The notes under the pieces are model-generated. The model was not told where the DNA came from, ran no database searches, and saw only the letters and a program-made list of their open reading frames with translations. This document shows positions 1 to 8,998 of a stretch of DNA of 64,000 bases, one piece after another. This stretch comes from Methanosarcina vacuolata Z-761 (GTDB lineage: Archaea > Halobacteriota > Methanosarcinia > Methanosarcinales > Methanosarcinaceae), in NCBI RefSeq assembly GCF_000969905.1, contig NZ_CP009520.1, positions 2,108,001-2,172,000 on the forward strand, written 5' to 3'. Within the stretch, counting starts at the first letter, position 1, and every line of letters begins with the position of its first letter. Both the position numbers and the translations under genes were made by a program.

Positions 1-90
1 ACGCGCTTAACTTTAACCGCATATAACTATAATCGCACTTTACTTTAGTTGCAATTCGCTGCAACAGCACTTTACTTAAGGAGTAATCGA

Positions 91-159
91 TTGAAATCAT
101 GCATAAGCGCAATTAACAATCAGAGATTTCTACATGTAAATCATACTCAGGAGCAGTAA
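91..159 (+). CDS. possible 22-codon leader ORF upstream of htpX
   Basis: A TTG codon stands 7 bases after a perfect AAGGAG (78-83) and opens a 22-codon frame whose TAA ends 3 bases before the htpX ATG. A TATA-like stretch near 20-28 could place the transcript start before it. It resembles no family I know. It may be a translated leader coupling to htpX or simply a fortuitous frame in the leader. Confidence 0.25.
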   Translation: MKSCISAINNQRFLHVNHTQEQ

Positions 160-162
160 TCA

Positions 163-1047
163 ATGAAACGAAAGTGGGAACGGGATTTGGGACTTCAGGG
201 ACGGATGATTTTCACGATGTTTCTTCTGGCAGCAGTTTACTTTTTTTTCCTGTTGTTTCTTTCGTACAACGGGACTCCGCCAGTGTTTATGATGCTTTTT
301 GTAGGTTCTTTCATGGCTATCCAGTACTTTTACTCGGATAAACTGGTGCTGTGGTCAACAGGCGCACAAATCGTTTCTGAAAGCGAGGCCCCACAATTAC
401 ATGGGATAATTACGCGTCTCTGCGCAATAGCTGACCTCCCGAAACCTAAGGTGGCAATTGTCAGGACTCAGGTCCCGAATGCTTTTGCAACAGGCCGAAA
501 CCAGAACAACGCTGTTGTTGCAGTTACAACAGGAATTATGGACAAACTATCTCCAGCCGAACTCGAGGCCGTGCTTGCTCACGAACTTACCCATGTCAAG
601 AACAGGGATATGGCTATCATGACAATTGCCAGTTTTATCTCAACGCTGGCTTTTTACTTTGTTCGTTACAGCCTCTACTTTGGAGATATGGGAGGAGACA
701 GGAGAAAAGAAGGCGGAGGCATTTTGCTTGTTTGGTTAGTTTCACTTGCAGTCTGGGCTGTTAGTTTCCTACTTATTCGAGCCCTTTCCCGCTACAGGGA
801 ATATGCCGCAGACAGGGGCGCAGCCATTATTACCGGACAGCCGTCGGACCTTGCATCGGCCCTAATGAAGATCAGTGGCGTCATGTCCAGAGTCCCGAGT
901 GAAGACCTCAGGTCAGTAGAGGGGATGAATGCCTTTTTTATCATCCCTGCAATCTCAGGTTCTTCCATAATGGACATTTTTTCCACTCACCCTTCTGTGG
1001 AAAAAAGAATAGCCAAACTTGAAAAGATGCAGCAGGATCTGGGCTAA
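163..1047 (+). CDS. htpX: HtpX-like membrane zinc metalloprotease (M48)
   Basis: This 294-aa protein is a membrane-embedded M48 peptidase that degrades misfolded membrane proteins. Two hydrophobic segments occupy residues ~15-55. The zinc motif HELTH lies at 140-144 (two His ligands plus catalytic Glu), two further membrane segments span ~150-210, and REYAADRGA near residue 215 supplies the third ligand Glu. Length is typical of HtpX. The ATG has an AGGAG box 9 bases upstream. The next gene, pspAB, is in the same direction about 150 bp away; that pairing recurs in archaea and actinobacteria and suggests envelope stress. Family assignment is secure; substrates are unknown. Confidence 0.93.
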   Translation: MKRKWERDLGLQGRMIFTMFLLAAVYFFFLLFLSYNGTPPVFMMLFVGSFMAIQYFYSDKLVLWSTGAQIVSESEAPQLHGIITRLCAIADLPKPKVAIVRTQVPNAFATGRNQNNAVVAVTTGIMDKLSPAELEAVLAHELTHVKNRDMAIMTIASFISTLAFYFVRYSLYFGDMGGDRRKEGGGILLVWLVSLAVWAVSFLLIRALSRYREYAADRGAAIITGQPSDLASALMKISGVMSRVPSEDLRSVEGMNAFFIIPAISGSSIMDIFSTHPSVEKRIAKLEKMQQDLG

Positions 1048-1078
1048 CCTGGTGTACTGGCAAAATCCTGGTCACAGG

Positions 1079-1125
1079 ATTAATCCCATTTACAGGACTA
1101 ATCCCATTTACAGGACTAATCCAGG
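1079..1125 (+). repeat. short tandem repeat between htpX and pspAB
   Basis: About 2.7 copies of a 17-bp unit (ATCCCATTTACAGGACTA) follow the htpX stop. It may be slippage-generated; no other function is visible. Confidence 0.6.
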
Positions 1126-1197
1126 TCATAAAATATTAGTTAACAGAAACAAATTCATAGCACGAATTAAGAACATGACTTAAAAAGGAGAAACTAA

Positions 1198-1797
1198 ATG
1201 GGTCTTCGCGATTTAGTGGACGCCGTTCTAGGGAAGAGTGCGCTTCCGAAAGCAAAAAGTGAGAAACTATTTGCAATGTCTACAGCCAGTATTACTCTGG
1301 AAAGCAATCTTGGCCTGAAGCCTTCAGGATCGGCAGGAATCTGTTTTAAGCCAATAGGGGCTTCAGCGTACGAATCTGCGCGAAAGGAAATTCAGGAGCT
1401 TCTGGAGTATAGTTCAAAGGAAACAGAAACCGAGTTCAGGCTGGAAAAAGATGAGTTCAATTTCCTGTGGGCTATTTTTAAAGACCCGGATTTAGAAGAT
1501 CTTGTTGCAAACATTCACCTTGTAAGTGAAACCCTTGAAGAACACGGCTTTGGCGGGCAGCTTCTCTGTGCCATTTACAGGTTTGACAGCGAACCCGAAG
1601 CCGGAAAATCCAGCCGTGGAGAAACCGTTTACTGGATCTACAATTTTAAGCAGGGAACTTATTATCCCTTTATCCCGCTTTCCGGCAAGCAGAGAGACAG
1701 CCCCTTTGAATTCAGGTTAAGGGCAGAAATGGAAAGGGAAATGCCTATCGAAGAAAATGTAGAAAAGTGGTATCCTCTATGGGGAATTCCATTCTAA
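1198..1797 (+). CDS. pspAB: PspA-associated protein PspAB
   Basis: A soluble 199-aa protein with no signal peptide or membrane segment. Its opening (MGLRDLVDAVLGKS) and overall length match the PspAB family, a small family of unknown biochemistry encoded beside htpX or PspA-type stress genes. RBS AAGGAG precedes the ATG by about 7 bases. The gene is codirectional with htpX and probably cotranscribed, although the ~150-bp gap holds a short imperfect tandem repeat. The partner role in membrane stress is inferred from context. Confidence 0.8.
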   Translation: MGLRDLVDAVLGKSALPKAKSEKLFAMSTASITLESNLGLKPSGSAGICFKPIGASAYESARKEIQELLEYSSKETETEFRLEKDEFNFLWAIFKDPDLEDLVANIHLVSETLEEHGFGGQLLCAIYRFDSEPEAGKSSRGETVYWIYNFKQGTYYPFIPLSGKQRDSPFEFRLRAEMEREMPIEENVEKWYPLWGIPF

Positions 1798-1840
1798 AAG
1801 ACTGCGGTGCCTATAAGTTCAACTTGGTTTTTGATCACGT

Positions 1841-2803
1841 TCAGGTTTTGATAAAGCTCAGCTTTAATCCTTGAGCTTTGAGCTCTTCCATAAGCTCTTT
1901 TGAATAATCAGGTACTGCACCTGCTTTTGATGCAACATACGTTCCAAGGATGCAGGCGATTGAAGCGGCTTTTGAAACTCCGTACCCTGAGAGGCAGGTG
2001 TAAAGAAAACCTGCGGAAAAGGCGTCTCCGGCTCCGACGGTATCTACAACCTCGATAGGAGTGGTTTCTACCTCCTCATAAATGCCTTTGTGGTAAATCG
2101 CAGCTCCTTTAGGCCCCCTTGAGATGCAGACCACGGAAATTTCAGGATATTTTTCAGTAACCAGGCGGCAGAAAGCTTTGTAAGAAGTAAGAGGCTTACA
2201 GGTGTCGGCAGTGCCAGAAAGCAGGCAGGAAATAGTGGCGGCTTCTTCCTCATTCAGTTTTAAAATAGTTGTGTGTTCCAGCGAAGACAGTATCCATTCT
2301 TTTTCGTAATTCCCTGTCCTCAGGTTTACATCGTAAAAGAAATATTTTGTTTTTATTTCCGAAAACAGCCTTTGAAGAGTTTTTCGGTTTTCTTCCGATC
2401 TCTGGGCAAGGGTTCCAAAGCAGAAAACATCCCATTCTTCCCCGGAAAGATCCCTGAACTCTTTTTCTCCAAGTGTAATTGCATCCCAGGCAACACCTTT
2501 GTTAATCATGAAAACCGGAATTCCTTCAGCCTGCAGTTCAACAGTAACCGTCCCTGTCGGCCTTTTTTTATCAATTACGACGTAAGAGGTATCAATCCCC
2601 ATTGCTTCAGCTCTGGCAAGCAGGCTTTTTCCAAGCTCATCCCTCCCGACTGCAGTAATCACAGCCGATTTTGCTCCCAATTTTGCAAGGTGGGCTGCGA
2701 GGTTCAGCGGAGCTCCTCCAAGGTGGGCTGAACCCTTTATAATATCAAAAAGAGCTTCTCCGAATGTAAGGGCTTTAATTGGCTTTAGATGATCCTTTTT
2801 CAC
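1841..2803 (-). CDS. PfkB-family carbohydrate kinase (fructokinase-like)
   Basis: A 320-aa ribokinase-fold sugar kinase. The N-terminal substrate region includes GSAHLGGAPLNLA (~residues 20-32), as in fructokinases, and the C-terminal PfkB signature VDTVGAGDAFSAGF (~245-258) holds the anion hole and catalytic Asp. It should phosphorylate a sugar (fructose or similar) with ATP in the cytoplasm; the substrate is inferred only. The GTG start has AAGGAG 8 bases upstream. It is convergent with pspAB and ends 43 bp from it, and appears to be a single-gene unit. Confidence 0.85.
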   Translation of the reverse strand: MKKDHLKPIKALTFGEALFDIIKGSAHLGGAPLNLAAHLAKLGAKSAVITAVGRDELGKSLLARAEAMGIDTSYVVIDKKRPTGTVTVELQAEGIPVFMINKGVAWDAITLGEKEFRDLSGEEWDVFCFGTLAQRSEENRKTLQRLFSEIKTKYFFYDVNLRTGNYEKEWILSSLEHTTILKLNEEEAATISCLLSGTADTCKPLTSYKAFCRLVTEKYPEISVVCISRGPKGAAIYHKGIYEEVETTPIEVVDTVGAGDAFSAGFLYTCLSGYGVSKAASIACILGTYVASKAGAVPDYSKELMEELKAQGLKLSFIKT

Positions 2804-2856
2804 TCTTTCACTCCTTTATACCACTTATATTAGTTCATCCCAAAACTTGATTTAGG

Positions 2857-2960
2857 AATGATTCAAGTATAATCTCAAGGTATTTGTTGCCAAGCATCAT
2901 TATTGAGATAATGAAATTATGGATCAACTCCTGAACTGCAAATTTGAAGTTATATTTTCA
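2857..2960 (+). repeat. dispersed ~105-bp repeat, copy 1
   Basis: This stretch (TTTAGGAATGATTCAAGTAT ... TTTGAAG) recurs in the same orientation at 19038-19150, at an estimated 75-80% identity by eye. No open frame is shared. At 2961-2977 it abuts a fragment of another repeat family (TTGGTCATCGATTAAGG). Both copies lie in gene-free DNA. Confidence 0.6.
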
Positions 2961-3021
2961 TTGGTCATCGATTAAGGTTTAAAATGTTATTCTTGCCACT
3001 GATTTTACATTACTTAAATAT

Positions 3022-3082
3022 ATTCAATTTATTCAATTTATTCAATTTATTCAATTTATTCAATTTATTCAATTTATTCAAT
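3022..3082 (+). repeat. 9-bp tandem repeat ATTCAATTT
   Basis: Six perfect copies and a partial seventh of ATTCAATTT run up to the stop codon of the DUF1670 relic. This is a simple slippage-prone array that probably formed after the relic was truncated. Confidence 0.9.
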
Positions 3083-3098
3083 GATGTTCCAGCCTCCT

Positions 3099-3653
3099 CT
3101 ATTCTTGAAAACACGATCCGGAATATTTTCCCTTAAATGTGGTTAAAGAAACTTGCCAAAAAGAAAGACCAATATCTTTGACCACTCTTTTCAGGGGAAC
3201 ATAAAGTCTCTTTTCTCGGAAATTCTTTAAGTCCTTTTTTATAGTACTGTAACTGCGTTTTAAAAGTTTTACAAGATCTTTGATTGTTAAATGAGCATGC
3301 TGATTTCTAGCCTCTTGAGTGATTCGTAGCAATATGCCTTGTCTGTATGCTGAGAAACCAAATTTTTCGTGGACATCCATGTCTTCAGGAGTATCTAACG
3401 TTAGGATAACCTCTACATGCTTTGAACCAAGAAGTGATTTTCCAGGACCATCTTCATCAGAGATGGAAAGATAAAGAATTTGACCATTACAAATTCCAGA
3501 ATTATTATTCTGAAAGAAATTTTTACTAATAATAACTATTGTATCTGCAATTATATGAGCGAAGTTGAAACCATTTATTAAACGAAGACGAAATATTTGC
3601 TCCTTAGTCATCCTACTCTTTGTAACATATATGTCGTTTATATGAGCCACCAA
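3099..3653 (-). pseudogene. truncated DUF1670-family protein
   Basis: The 184-aa frame matches the DUF1670 family, common in Methanosarcina and of unknown function, which carries a predicted helix-turn-helix. The stretch GQILYLSISDEDGPGKSL, the HTH-like region LTIKDLVKLLKRSYSTIKK and VPLKRVVKDIG are recognisable. Family members continue after KDIG with a conserved PG-containing tail; here the reading frame diverges and stops, followed by simple repeats. The first codon is TTG with no clear RBS, so the N-terminus is probably also disturbed (an ATG lies at 3611). I treat it as a decayed copy. Confidence 0.6.
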
Positions 3654-3781
3654 TGATACATTTAGGTCGTGGGGGCATATGAACCAATAGGAGAAACTTT
3701 CAAATAACTACACTTACATAATATTCTTTTAAAGTTGAGCTGGGTTTACAGTATAATTTCTGTTTTCAGGGGGGTGTACTT

Positions 3782-5365
3782 TTGATTGATGCTGAAATTT
3801 CACATACAATCGCCAGGCTAGCCAAGCTAGCAATATTACTTGTTGTTTTGTATGGAGCTGTTCACAGGCTCAGGTCCAATTATACTGCTCCGGCAATACT
3901 AATTATTGCTCTCTGTGGGGTAGGGGTGGTTATTGTGGATTTTGATGGAGACAAATTAAATACACCCAGTGAGATTCAGCATGATACCAGTATATTCGCA
4001 TCTGATTCGGATTCTGACGGAATTTCGGATGGATATGAGGTCAACACACTCCATACTGATCCTGCAAACGGCGATACAGATTCCGATAAAATCTCGGACT
4101 TTGACGAGGTAAACAAGTATAAAACCAATCCGTTAAGCGAAAATTCTGATGGAGACTTATACGGAGATTATCAGGAGATATTTGAGTTCGGTACAGACCC
4201 CAATTCCAGGACGGTGTCAAAGATAATAGTCAAAACTTCTCCTGTGAATGGTGATATATTCATAGATGGAGAATTTCAGGGTAATGGGCAGATATCAATA
4301 GAGTTGAAGCCTGGTGCATACAAAGTGCAATACGGTAATGTAAATAATTATCATTCTCCTCAGTCTCAGTTAGTGACCTTAAAATTTGGACAACAAATGA
4401 ATATTGTTGGGGATTATGAGTCTTACTCCCCTTCAAAACTGGCGATTTCAAGTGCAGTATCCGATATGTCTGGTGTGAGTCCGGCAGTATATAGTTATTA
4501 TGTAAATAACAAGAAGAAGCTTTTCCAGGTGACTATTGCTAACAAAGGGGAATCGTCTGCAGAAAATGTTATTCTGTCTACTCGCATTGAAGGTGGAGAT
4601 TGGATCTCATCATCAATCAATGGGATCTCTCCGAATAAAGTATCGAAAATCGGGGTAACCCCAAGCATACCCGAAGAGTTATTTGAAAAAGCCGGCAAAG
4701 AATCAACGAAAAATCTGTATTTGAAACTCGAGTACAGTTCATCAGGAACAAAACAGCCTTTTGTGGAAAGCACTATTCCCCTCAAGGTATATGGTAAAAA
4801 TGCGCTTCCATTAGCAGATACTTCCAGGCTGGCATCTTCAGATGCAGGTATCTCATCAAAATCGTTTTATTCGTATTACATCGATCCACATGACTCAAAT
4901 GTGAGGAGTATTGCAGCAAATGCAACAAAGGGCACTGATGACGATCTAGAAAAAGCCAAACTAATTTTTGATGCGCTTGGCCAACACGGAGTATATTATG
5001 TTTCCGATCCCCATGACCCATTGGGGACTGGTATAGATTATATCCAGACTCCATCCGAAACTTTATCTCTGAAAGGTGGAGATTGCGACGATCTGGCTGT
5101 ACTTTATGCGTCTGCACTTGAGTCTGTAGGTGTGAATACGGCACTGATCCATATCCCTGGTCATGTGTTTGTTGCATTTAAAGTGGATGGGATATGGAAT
5201 TTAATTGAAACAACGATGATTAAAGCTCCGGAGAGTACTGACGACGATGAAGTCTCATATTTTGATCAGGCGACATCCTCTGGATATGATACGTATACAG
5301 AAAATGCAAATTCAGCACTAATCGTGATGACTGAAGAAGCCTGGGAACAGGGAATTACGTCGTAA
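3782..5365 (+). CDS. surface-anchored transglutaminase-like protein with Ca-binding and PEGA domains
   Basis: A 527-aa protein. Two N-terminal hydrophobic segments (~residues 8-30 and 36-52) should anchor it to the membrane. Next come thrombospondin type-3-like calcium repeats (DSDSDGISDGYE, DTDSDKISDFDE, NSDGDLYGDYQE; ~60-140), a PEGA domain (~143-190), a CARDB-like beta region (~225-330), and a C-terminal transglutaminase-like fold with GGDCDDLAVLYASAL (catalytic Cys ~435) and GHVFVAF (His ~460). The Asp follows near NLIETT. It probably acts on the cell surface as a peptidase or crosslinker. The TTG start follows a strong GGGGGGTG box 5 bases upstream. It appears monocistronic. Confidence 0.8.
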   Translation: MIDAEISHTIARLAKLAILLVVLYGAVHRLRSNYTAPAILIIALCGVGVVIVDFDGDKLNTPSEIQHDTSIFASDSDSDGISDGYEVNTLHTDPANGDTDSDKISDFDEVNKYKTNPLSENSDGDLYGDYQEIFEFGTDPNSRTVSKIIVKTSPVNGDIFIDGEFQGNGQISIELKPGAYKVQYGNVNNYHSPQSQLVTLKFGQQMNIVGDYESYSPSKLAISSAVSDMSGVSPAVYSYYVNNKKKLFQVTIANKGESSAENVILSTRIEGGDWISSSINGISPNKVSKIGVTPSIPEELFEKAGKESTKNLYLKLEYSSSGTKQPFVESTIPLKVYGKNALPLADTSRLASSDAGISSKSFYSYYIDPHDSNVRSIAANATKGTDDDLEKAKLIFDALGQHGVYYVSDPHDPLGTGIDYIQTPSETLSLKGGDCDDLAVLYASALESVGVNTALIHIPGHVFVAFKVDGIWNLIETTMIKAPESTDDDEVSYFDQATSSGYDTYTENANSALIVMTEEAWEQGITS

Positions 5366-5561
5366 ACGGTCTATATAATGATGTTATCTTAAGAAAGCCG
5401 TGAAAAGGTTGTGGAGAGGCATGAGGAGGAACGGGATTACAACTGACATTAAAGTCTCCATTTCCTTTTTATGCTTTTGATAATTCAGGTAACATTTTTG
5501 CTGTTGTTTTTCACCAGACCGACTGAGAATAATAACAATTAAAAAAGTTTTATAAATGTCT

Positions 5562-5650
5562 AAACCACAGGCTTTGTCTATGACTTTAATCCCACAAGCT
5601 TTGTCTATGACTTCAATCCCACAAGCTTTGTTTATGACTTCAATCATCAA
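5562..5650 (+). repeat. 27-bp tandem repeat, three copies
   Basis: Three near-identical copies of a 27-bp unit (CCCACAAGCTTTGTCTATGA...) lie downstream of the transglutaminase-like gene. A short minus-strand frame across them is only a product of the multiple-of-three unit and is not called a gene. Confidence 0.85.
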
Positions 5651-5721
5651 ATAATATCACCCAATTTATTTGGCAGTGAAATTGCCTAAAAGCCAGTTTA
5701 GCATACGTGATCAAAGTCACA

Positions 5722-5887
5722 CTTGAGCTTTCGATGGCAATTCACTGATTAGTTTAGGGACGGTTTTGAAAAACCAAAATTAGGACAACCTTACTGCCCA
5801 AGGTAATGAGGGCTTAATAGTCAAAAAAGAGGGGAGAATATTTTCATTTAGTTGTGCCTGTTATTCGAAGAATTTAATGTGTGTTTA
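5722..5887 (+). repeat. dispersed ~165-bp repeat, copy A
   Basis: Reads GGCAATTCACTGATTAGTTT ... CTGTTATTCGAAGAATTTAA and is matched on the opposite strand at 17150-17340. The internal order is conserved over the whole length with scattered differences. It has no coding capacity and no clear terminal inverted repeats. It is probably an old non-autonomous element or IS remnant. Confidence 0.6.
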
Positions 5888-6340
5888 TGACTCAAATGTA
5901 CGAACTTGGAGTAGTTTTGAGATAGCCTGAAAATGGGAATTTTTGATCCTAACTTGAACGCGAAAACACCTAAAATTCCTCATCTGCTGCACATACAGGT
6001 AAAGAATTCAGGAGTTATGCGTTCAATTCACAGATTTAGGAGGCTTTTCTATTTTTGTCTGTTCGCTTAGACATATGATACATACGATGAACTTCTATTT
6101 AATACTTTTCTTTATGTTTATCATATTTGATGTTATTATATTAAAAACTTGTATTACTGCTATAGATCAACGTCCAGGAAAGATATCTTAACTTTTAAGG
6201 TACCTGAGAAATATGGAAATATGAATTGAATTTATGTGCTTAAAAAGCGGAAGTTAGATATGAAATGTGAGTTTAAAAAATTCTATATAGATTTGGTAAA
6301 TTCCAACAAAAGATCACCTATATTACTTTAGGCTTCTGTG

Positions 6341-6404
6341 GACTCAAATCCAAAATTTACTGATTTTTACATTTACATTCATCAATGAATTTTGGTACTG
6401 AGTC
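6341..6404 (+). repeat. small hairpin element with GACTCA..CCAAAAT termini
   Basis: A 64-bp palindromic element. The left arm GACTCAAATCCAAAATTTAC and the right arm, read in reverse as GACTCAGTACCAAAATTCAT, match at most positions. The same termini bound a 199-bp element at 14453-14651. This suggests a MITE-like family; the rest of the 1.2-kb gap before the ankyrin gene shows no gene. Confidence 0.55.
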
Positions 6405-6560
6405 ATTCTGAGTGATAAAACTTATATTTTCTCTGAGTTATAATTATATTTTATCTGAGCAATAAAAATTGTACTTTTAATTCCATGCTTCAATCAAAAA
6501 CGTCAGAATAGCTACAATCAGGTAAATACAAAACATTCGATATTTAAGGAGAAAACAGTG

Positions 6561-7478
6561 ATGGACTTTATATCCAATTTATTTGGAAAAGATAAAAACC
6601 AAAATCTTTTCGAGGCTTCTAAGTTAGGGCAGGTAGAAAATGTAGAGAAACTTTTGAAAAGCGATAAAGTTGACATTAACTCGCAGGACACATATGGTAA
6701 AACTGCTTTAAATTATGCGGTGAATAAAGGATACAGAGACGTTGTACAATCGCTTATTAAAGGCGGTGCCGATCTTAATATTCAAGATGAAAACGGGGAT
6801 ACCGCCTTAACTTCTGCGGCAAAGATCGAACGTGGGGATATTGTTGAGCAGCTCATTAAAAGCGGTGCCGACCTTAATATTCGGGACGGAAACTGCGAGA
6901 CTGCTTTGAAGTTTGCAGTAAAAGTAGGATACAAGAGCATTGTTGATATTCTTCTTGAAGGTGGAGCCGATCCTGATATTCAGGGCAGGAACGGTGAAAC
7001 GGCTTTGATTTCTGCTGCATCCAGGGGGCAAAAGGATATTGTGGAGTTGCTCCTAAAAGGTGGAGCAGACGTTAATCTTCAAGACGAAAATCTTAACACT
7101 GCTTTGAATGCTGCAGCAAAGATTGGACATAAAAGTATTGTTGCGTTGCTTGTTAACGCCGATGCTGATCTTAATCTTCAGGATAAAAACGGAAATACAG
7201 CTTTGACTTATGCAGCAGATAGAGGGTACAGGGACATTGTAGACTTGTTTATTGAAAGTGGTGCCAGTATCGATGTTCAAGAAGAAAATGGGCTTACCGC
7301 TTTGATGCTCTCATCACAGGCGGGGCATAGGGACATTGTAGAGTTGCTTATTAAAAGTGGTGCTGACCTTAATATTCAGGACGAAAATGGCAATACTGCT
7401 CTGGATATTGCGGCAGAAATGGAGTTTACCGAGATTGTTGAGTTGCTCCTTCAAAGTGACGCGAATTTAAGGTCGTGA
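6561..7478 (+). CDS. ankyrin-repeat protein
   Basis: A soluble 305-aa protein made almost wholly of ankyrin repeats (about eight 33-residue units from residue ~10 to 300) with the consensus NGx[20 protein letters not shown]. There is no signal peptide, membrane segment or catalytic domain, so it should act as a protein-binding scaffold with unknown partners. Both GTG (6558) and ATG (6561) are possible; AAGGAG at 6546-6551 leaves 6 or 9 bases, and I prefer ATG. No operon partner. The preceding gap is >1 kb and AT-rich. Confidence 0.88.
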   Translation: MDFISNLFGKDKNQNLFEASKLGQVENVEKLLKSDKVDINSQDTYGKTALNYAVNKGYRDVVQSLIKGGADLNIQDENGDTALTSAAKIERGDIVEQLIKSGADLNIRDGNCETALKFAVKVGYKSIVDILLEGGADPDIQGRNGETALISAASRGQKDIVELLLKGGADVNLQDENLNTALNAAAKIGHKSIVALLVNADADLNLQDKNGNTALTYAADRGYRDIVDLFIESGASIDVQEENGLTALMLSSQAGHRDIVELLIKSGADLNIQDENGNTALDIAAEMEFTEIVELLLQSDANLRS

Positions 7479-7511
7479 TTTGTTCAGAAGGATTAACTTA
7501 ATAACATTTTC

Positions 7512-7599
7512 AGGAGAAATACAAAAAACGCACATGAAATTCTTCTAATCACATGCACAAAGAAATGAAAGTACTTGGAAGAACTTTCATACCAAATAA
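7512..7599 (+). repeat. dispersed 88-bp hairpin repeat, copy 1
   Basis: Lies just after the ankyrin gene. It ends in a stem GAAAGTACTTGGAAGAACTTTC. The same 88 bases occur inverted at 55221-55308, about 90% identical by eye. It may act as a terminator that has been copied, or as a small mobile element. Confidence 0.65.
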
Positions 7600-7882
7600 C
7601 CTGCAATAGAATAAAATGCTTATCAAAAATCATTGGGTCGTCCAGTGTTATATGGTTGATATTGCCATGGTTAAGTATTCATTATGACAAATACTTGCGT
7701 TTTTGTGCAAGGAACGCAAGTCAGCTCCATTTGACTGAGGATCGGAGCAAAAGGGCCTAAAAACGACTTTACTAGCATTCTGGGAATAATATCAACCAGG
7801 GCATAAAGGATGACCAAAATCATTGTAATTTTGATTACAGTAAAGAAAACAGAGAAAGCCCTCGTATAATTGATATACCATC

Positions 7883-8398
7883 GTGACAATCCTTACTGCT
7901 ATGAATGACAGTGAACCCGAAAATTCAGCTTCGCCTTCTCACTTAACTGACCGTGCAGCCCGCGAAAAGGCCCTTGCCGAAAATCTCACTCCTACTTATG
8001 AATCAGTTTCGTTTTCAAGTCCGGTCCTTGACCAGTTCAGGGGACTTATGCCTGATTTCAATAAACGCCTCTCACCTAACAGGGATCTTGGACTCTCTTC
8101 TTCTGATCACCTCCGCTTGAGTCCGGAAACTCTTCCGAGGCTTGTTTCCAGCTCCTTTACCGGAATAAAATCTACTGGTCTTTTGGAGTCCATGCCCAAA
8201 AGCCCGAGGCTGCCTGCAGGAAAAGGGCTTGAGATTTTCCCTGACTTGCCTGGAAGAATGCTGACAGAATCAAGGATAAGCTCTCTGACGCTTAGTGCAG
8301 ACCTTCCTATGGCTCCTCTTGCAAGCAGGCTTTTAATGCTCAGGCAGACAGATGGGCTGAATGAATCAAGAAGAACAGAGAATAAAAACAAGGACTGA
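7883..8398 (+). CDS. hypothetical Ser/Pro/Leu-rich protein
   Basis: A 171-aa frame of unknown function. It is hydrophilic, rich in Ser, Pro and Leu, and seems largely disordered, with motif-like stretches such as LSPETLPRLVSSS and LPAGKGLEIFPDLPGRM. No family is recognised. The start may be GTG 7883 or ATG 7901; neither has a clear RBS. A stem-loop with a T-run follows the stop at once, which supports a real transcription unit. It could be the remains of a longer protein. Confidence 0.5.
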   Translation: MTILTAMNDSEPENSASPSHLTDRAAREKALAENLTPTYESVSFSSPVLDQFRGLMPDFNKRLSPNRDLGLSSSDHLRLSPETLPRLVSSSFTGIKSTGLLESMPKSPRLPAGKGLEIFPDLPGRMLTESRISSLTLSADLPMAPLASRLLMLRQTDGLNESRRTENKNKD

Positions 8399-8408
8399 AT
8401 AGATAAGG

Positions 8409-8430
8409 GAAAATGTATTTTCTCTTTTTT
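8409..8430 (+). terminator. stem-loop plus T-run after the 7883-8398 gene
   Basis: GAAAAT-GT-ATTTTC followed by TCTTTTTT, 11 bases after the stop codon. This is the form of an intrinsic terminator. Confidence 0.5.
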
Positions 8431-8454
8431 ATTTGAACAATCCGTAGTTATTTG

Positions 8455-8535
8455 TTGGGTAGGTCAGGAGGATTACTCCTCTTTTCTCCCCAGGAACCGT
8501 ACTTGAAAGTTTCCCTTCATACGGCTCGAGTGTTT
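8455..8535 (-). mobile_element. 3' end relic of a group II intron (domains V-VI)
   Basis: On the minus strand, bases 8527 to 8494 read as the 34-nt domain V hairpin (GAGCCGTATGAAGGGAAAC then TTTCAAGTACGGTTC), with the GAGC start and the GAAA-type loop. A second stem (GAGGAGTAATCCTCC-like, domain VI) follows and the 3' end falls near CTACCC at ~8455. No reverse-transcriptase frame or 5' part is present; the upstream side passes into unrelated DNA and then an IS relic. It is an inactive fragment. Confidence 0.7.
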
Positions 8536-8663
8536 TCAAACCCTTTCTGTATCAGACATCAGTAATTTGCATAACTGATTTTGTGATTCTGGATATAGTC
8601 CACTAACATTGTTGTCTGTAAGCTTCTCACCTATTTTGTGTCTTTGAGTATCTTACATTCGTG

Positions 8664-8858
8664 AGTTTCTCATCGATCAATTTGTCAACTTCAAGCTCTT
8701 GAAAAAACCCAACAATGAGACCAAGGTGACCTAAGAAGCTTGGACGTTTTATTGAGGATTCAACTCTTCTACTGTTGCTTTTATCTGCCGTGGAAGATTA
8801 AGAAAATATATATGAAAATTAATTATGTTAACTTATATGTTTACCTGCCGAAGCTAGG
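8664..8858 (-). mobile_element. 5' end relic of an IS1634-like element
   Basis: The 195 bases match, without gaps as far as I can see, positions 24811-25005 of the complete IS in this window: terminal repeat ACCTGCCGAAGCTAGG plus the first ~40 codons of transposase. The transposase start codon is altered (ACG for ATG) and the rest of the element is absent. It lies beside the group II intron fragment, so two elements met or recombined here. Confidence 0.8.
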
Positions 8859-8998
8859 TTATATGTCTGTCATCTTAATACAATATTTATTGTTAGGGTT
8901 GTTCTTTTATTAGGCATATACAAATAGAGTCGCGGGATAACGTAAAATCACTCATCTTATAAAGGAAAGTTTAATGGTTGTGAAATCCGATCTAAAAT

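Noticed and set aside
3099-3101. UAG at the end of the DUF1670 relic as another pyrrolysine codon
   Set aside because: Reading through adds only about six residues before a UGA, with no domain continuing.
5384-5650. 88-codon minus-strand ORF with repeated KACGIEVID
   Set aside because: A product of the 27-bp tandem repeat (multiple of three); no family and no RBS.
3022-5650. Possible CRISPR array because of short repeats (9-bp and 27-bp)
   Set aside because: Both are direct tandem repeats without unique spacers, and no cas gene occurs in the window.
7671-7889. 72-codon minus-strand ORF with a hydrophobic stretch
   Set aside because: No RBS or family, it overlaps the start of the opposite ORF, and it lies in a stretch with a hairpin (CTTGCGTT..AACGCAAG).
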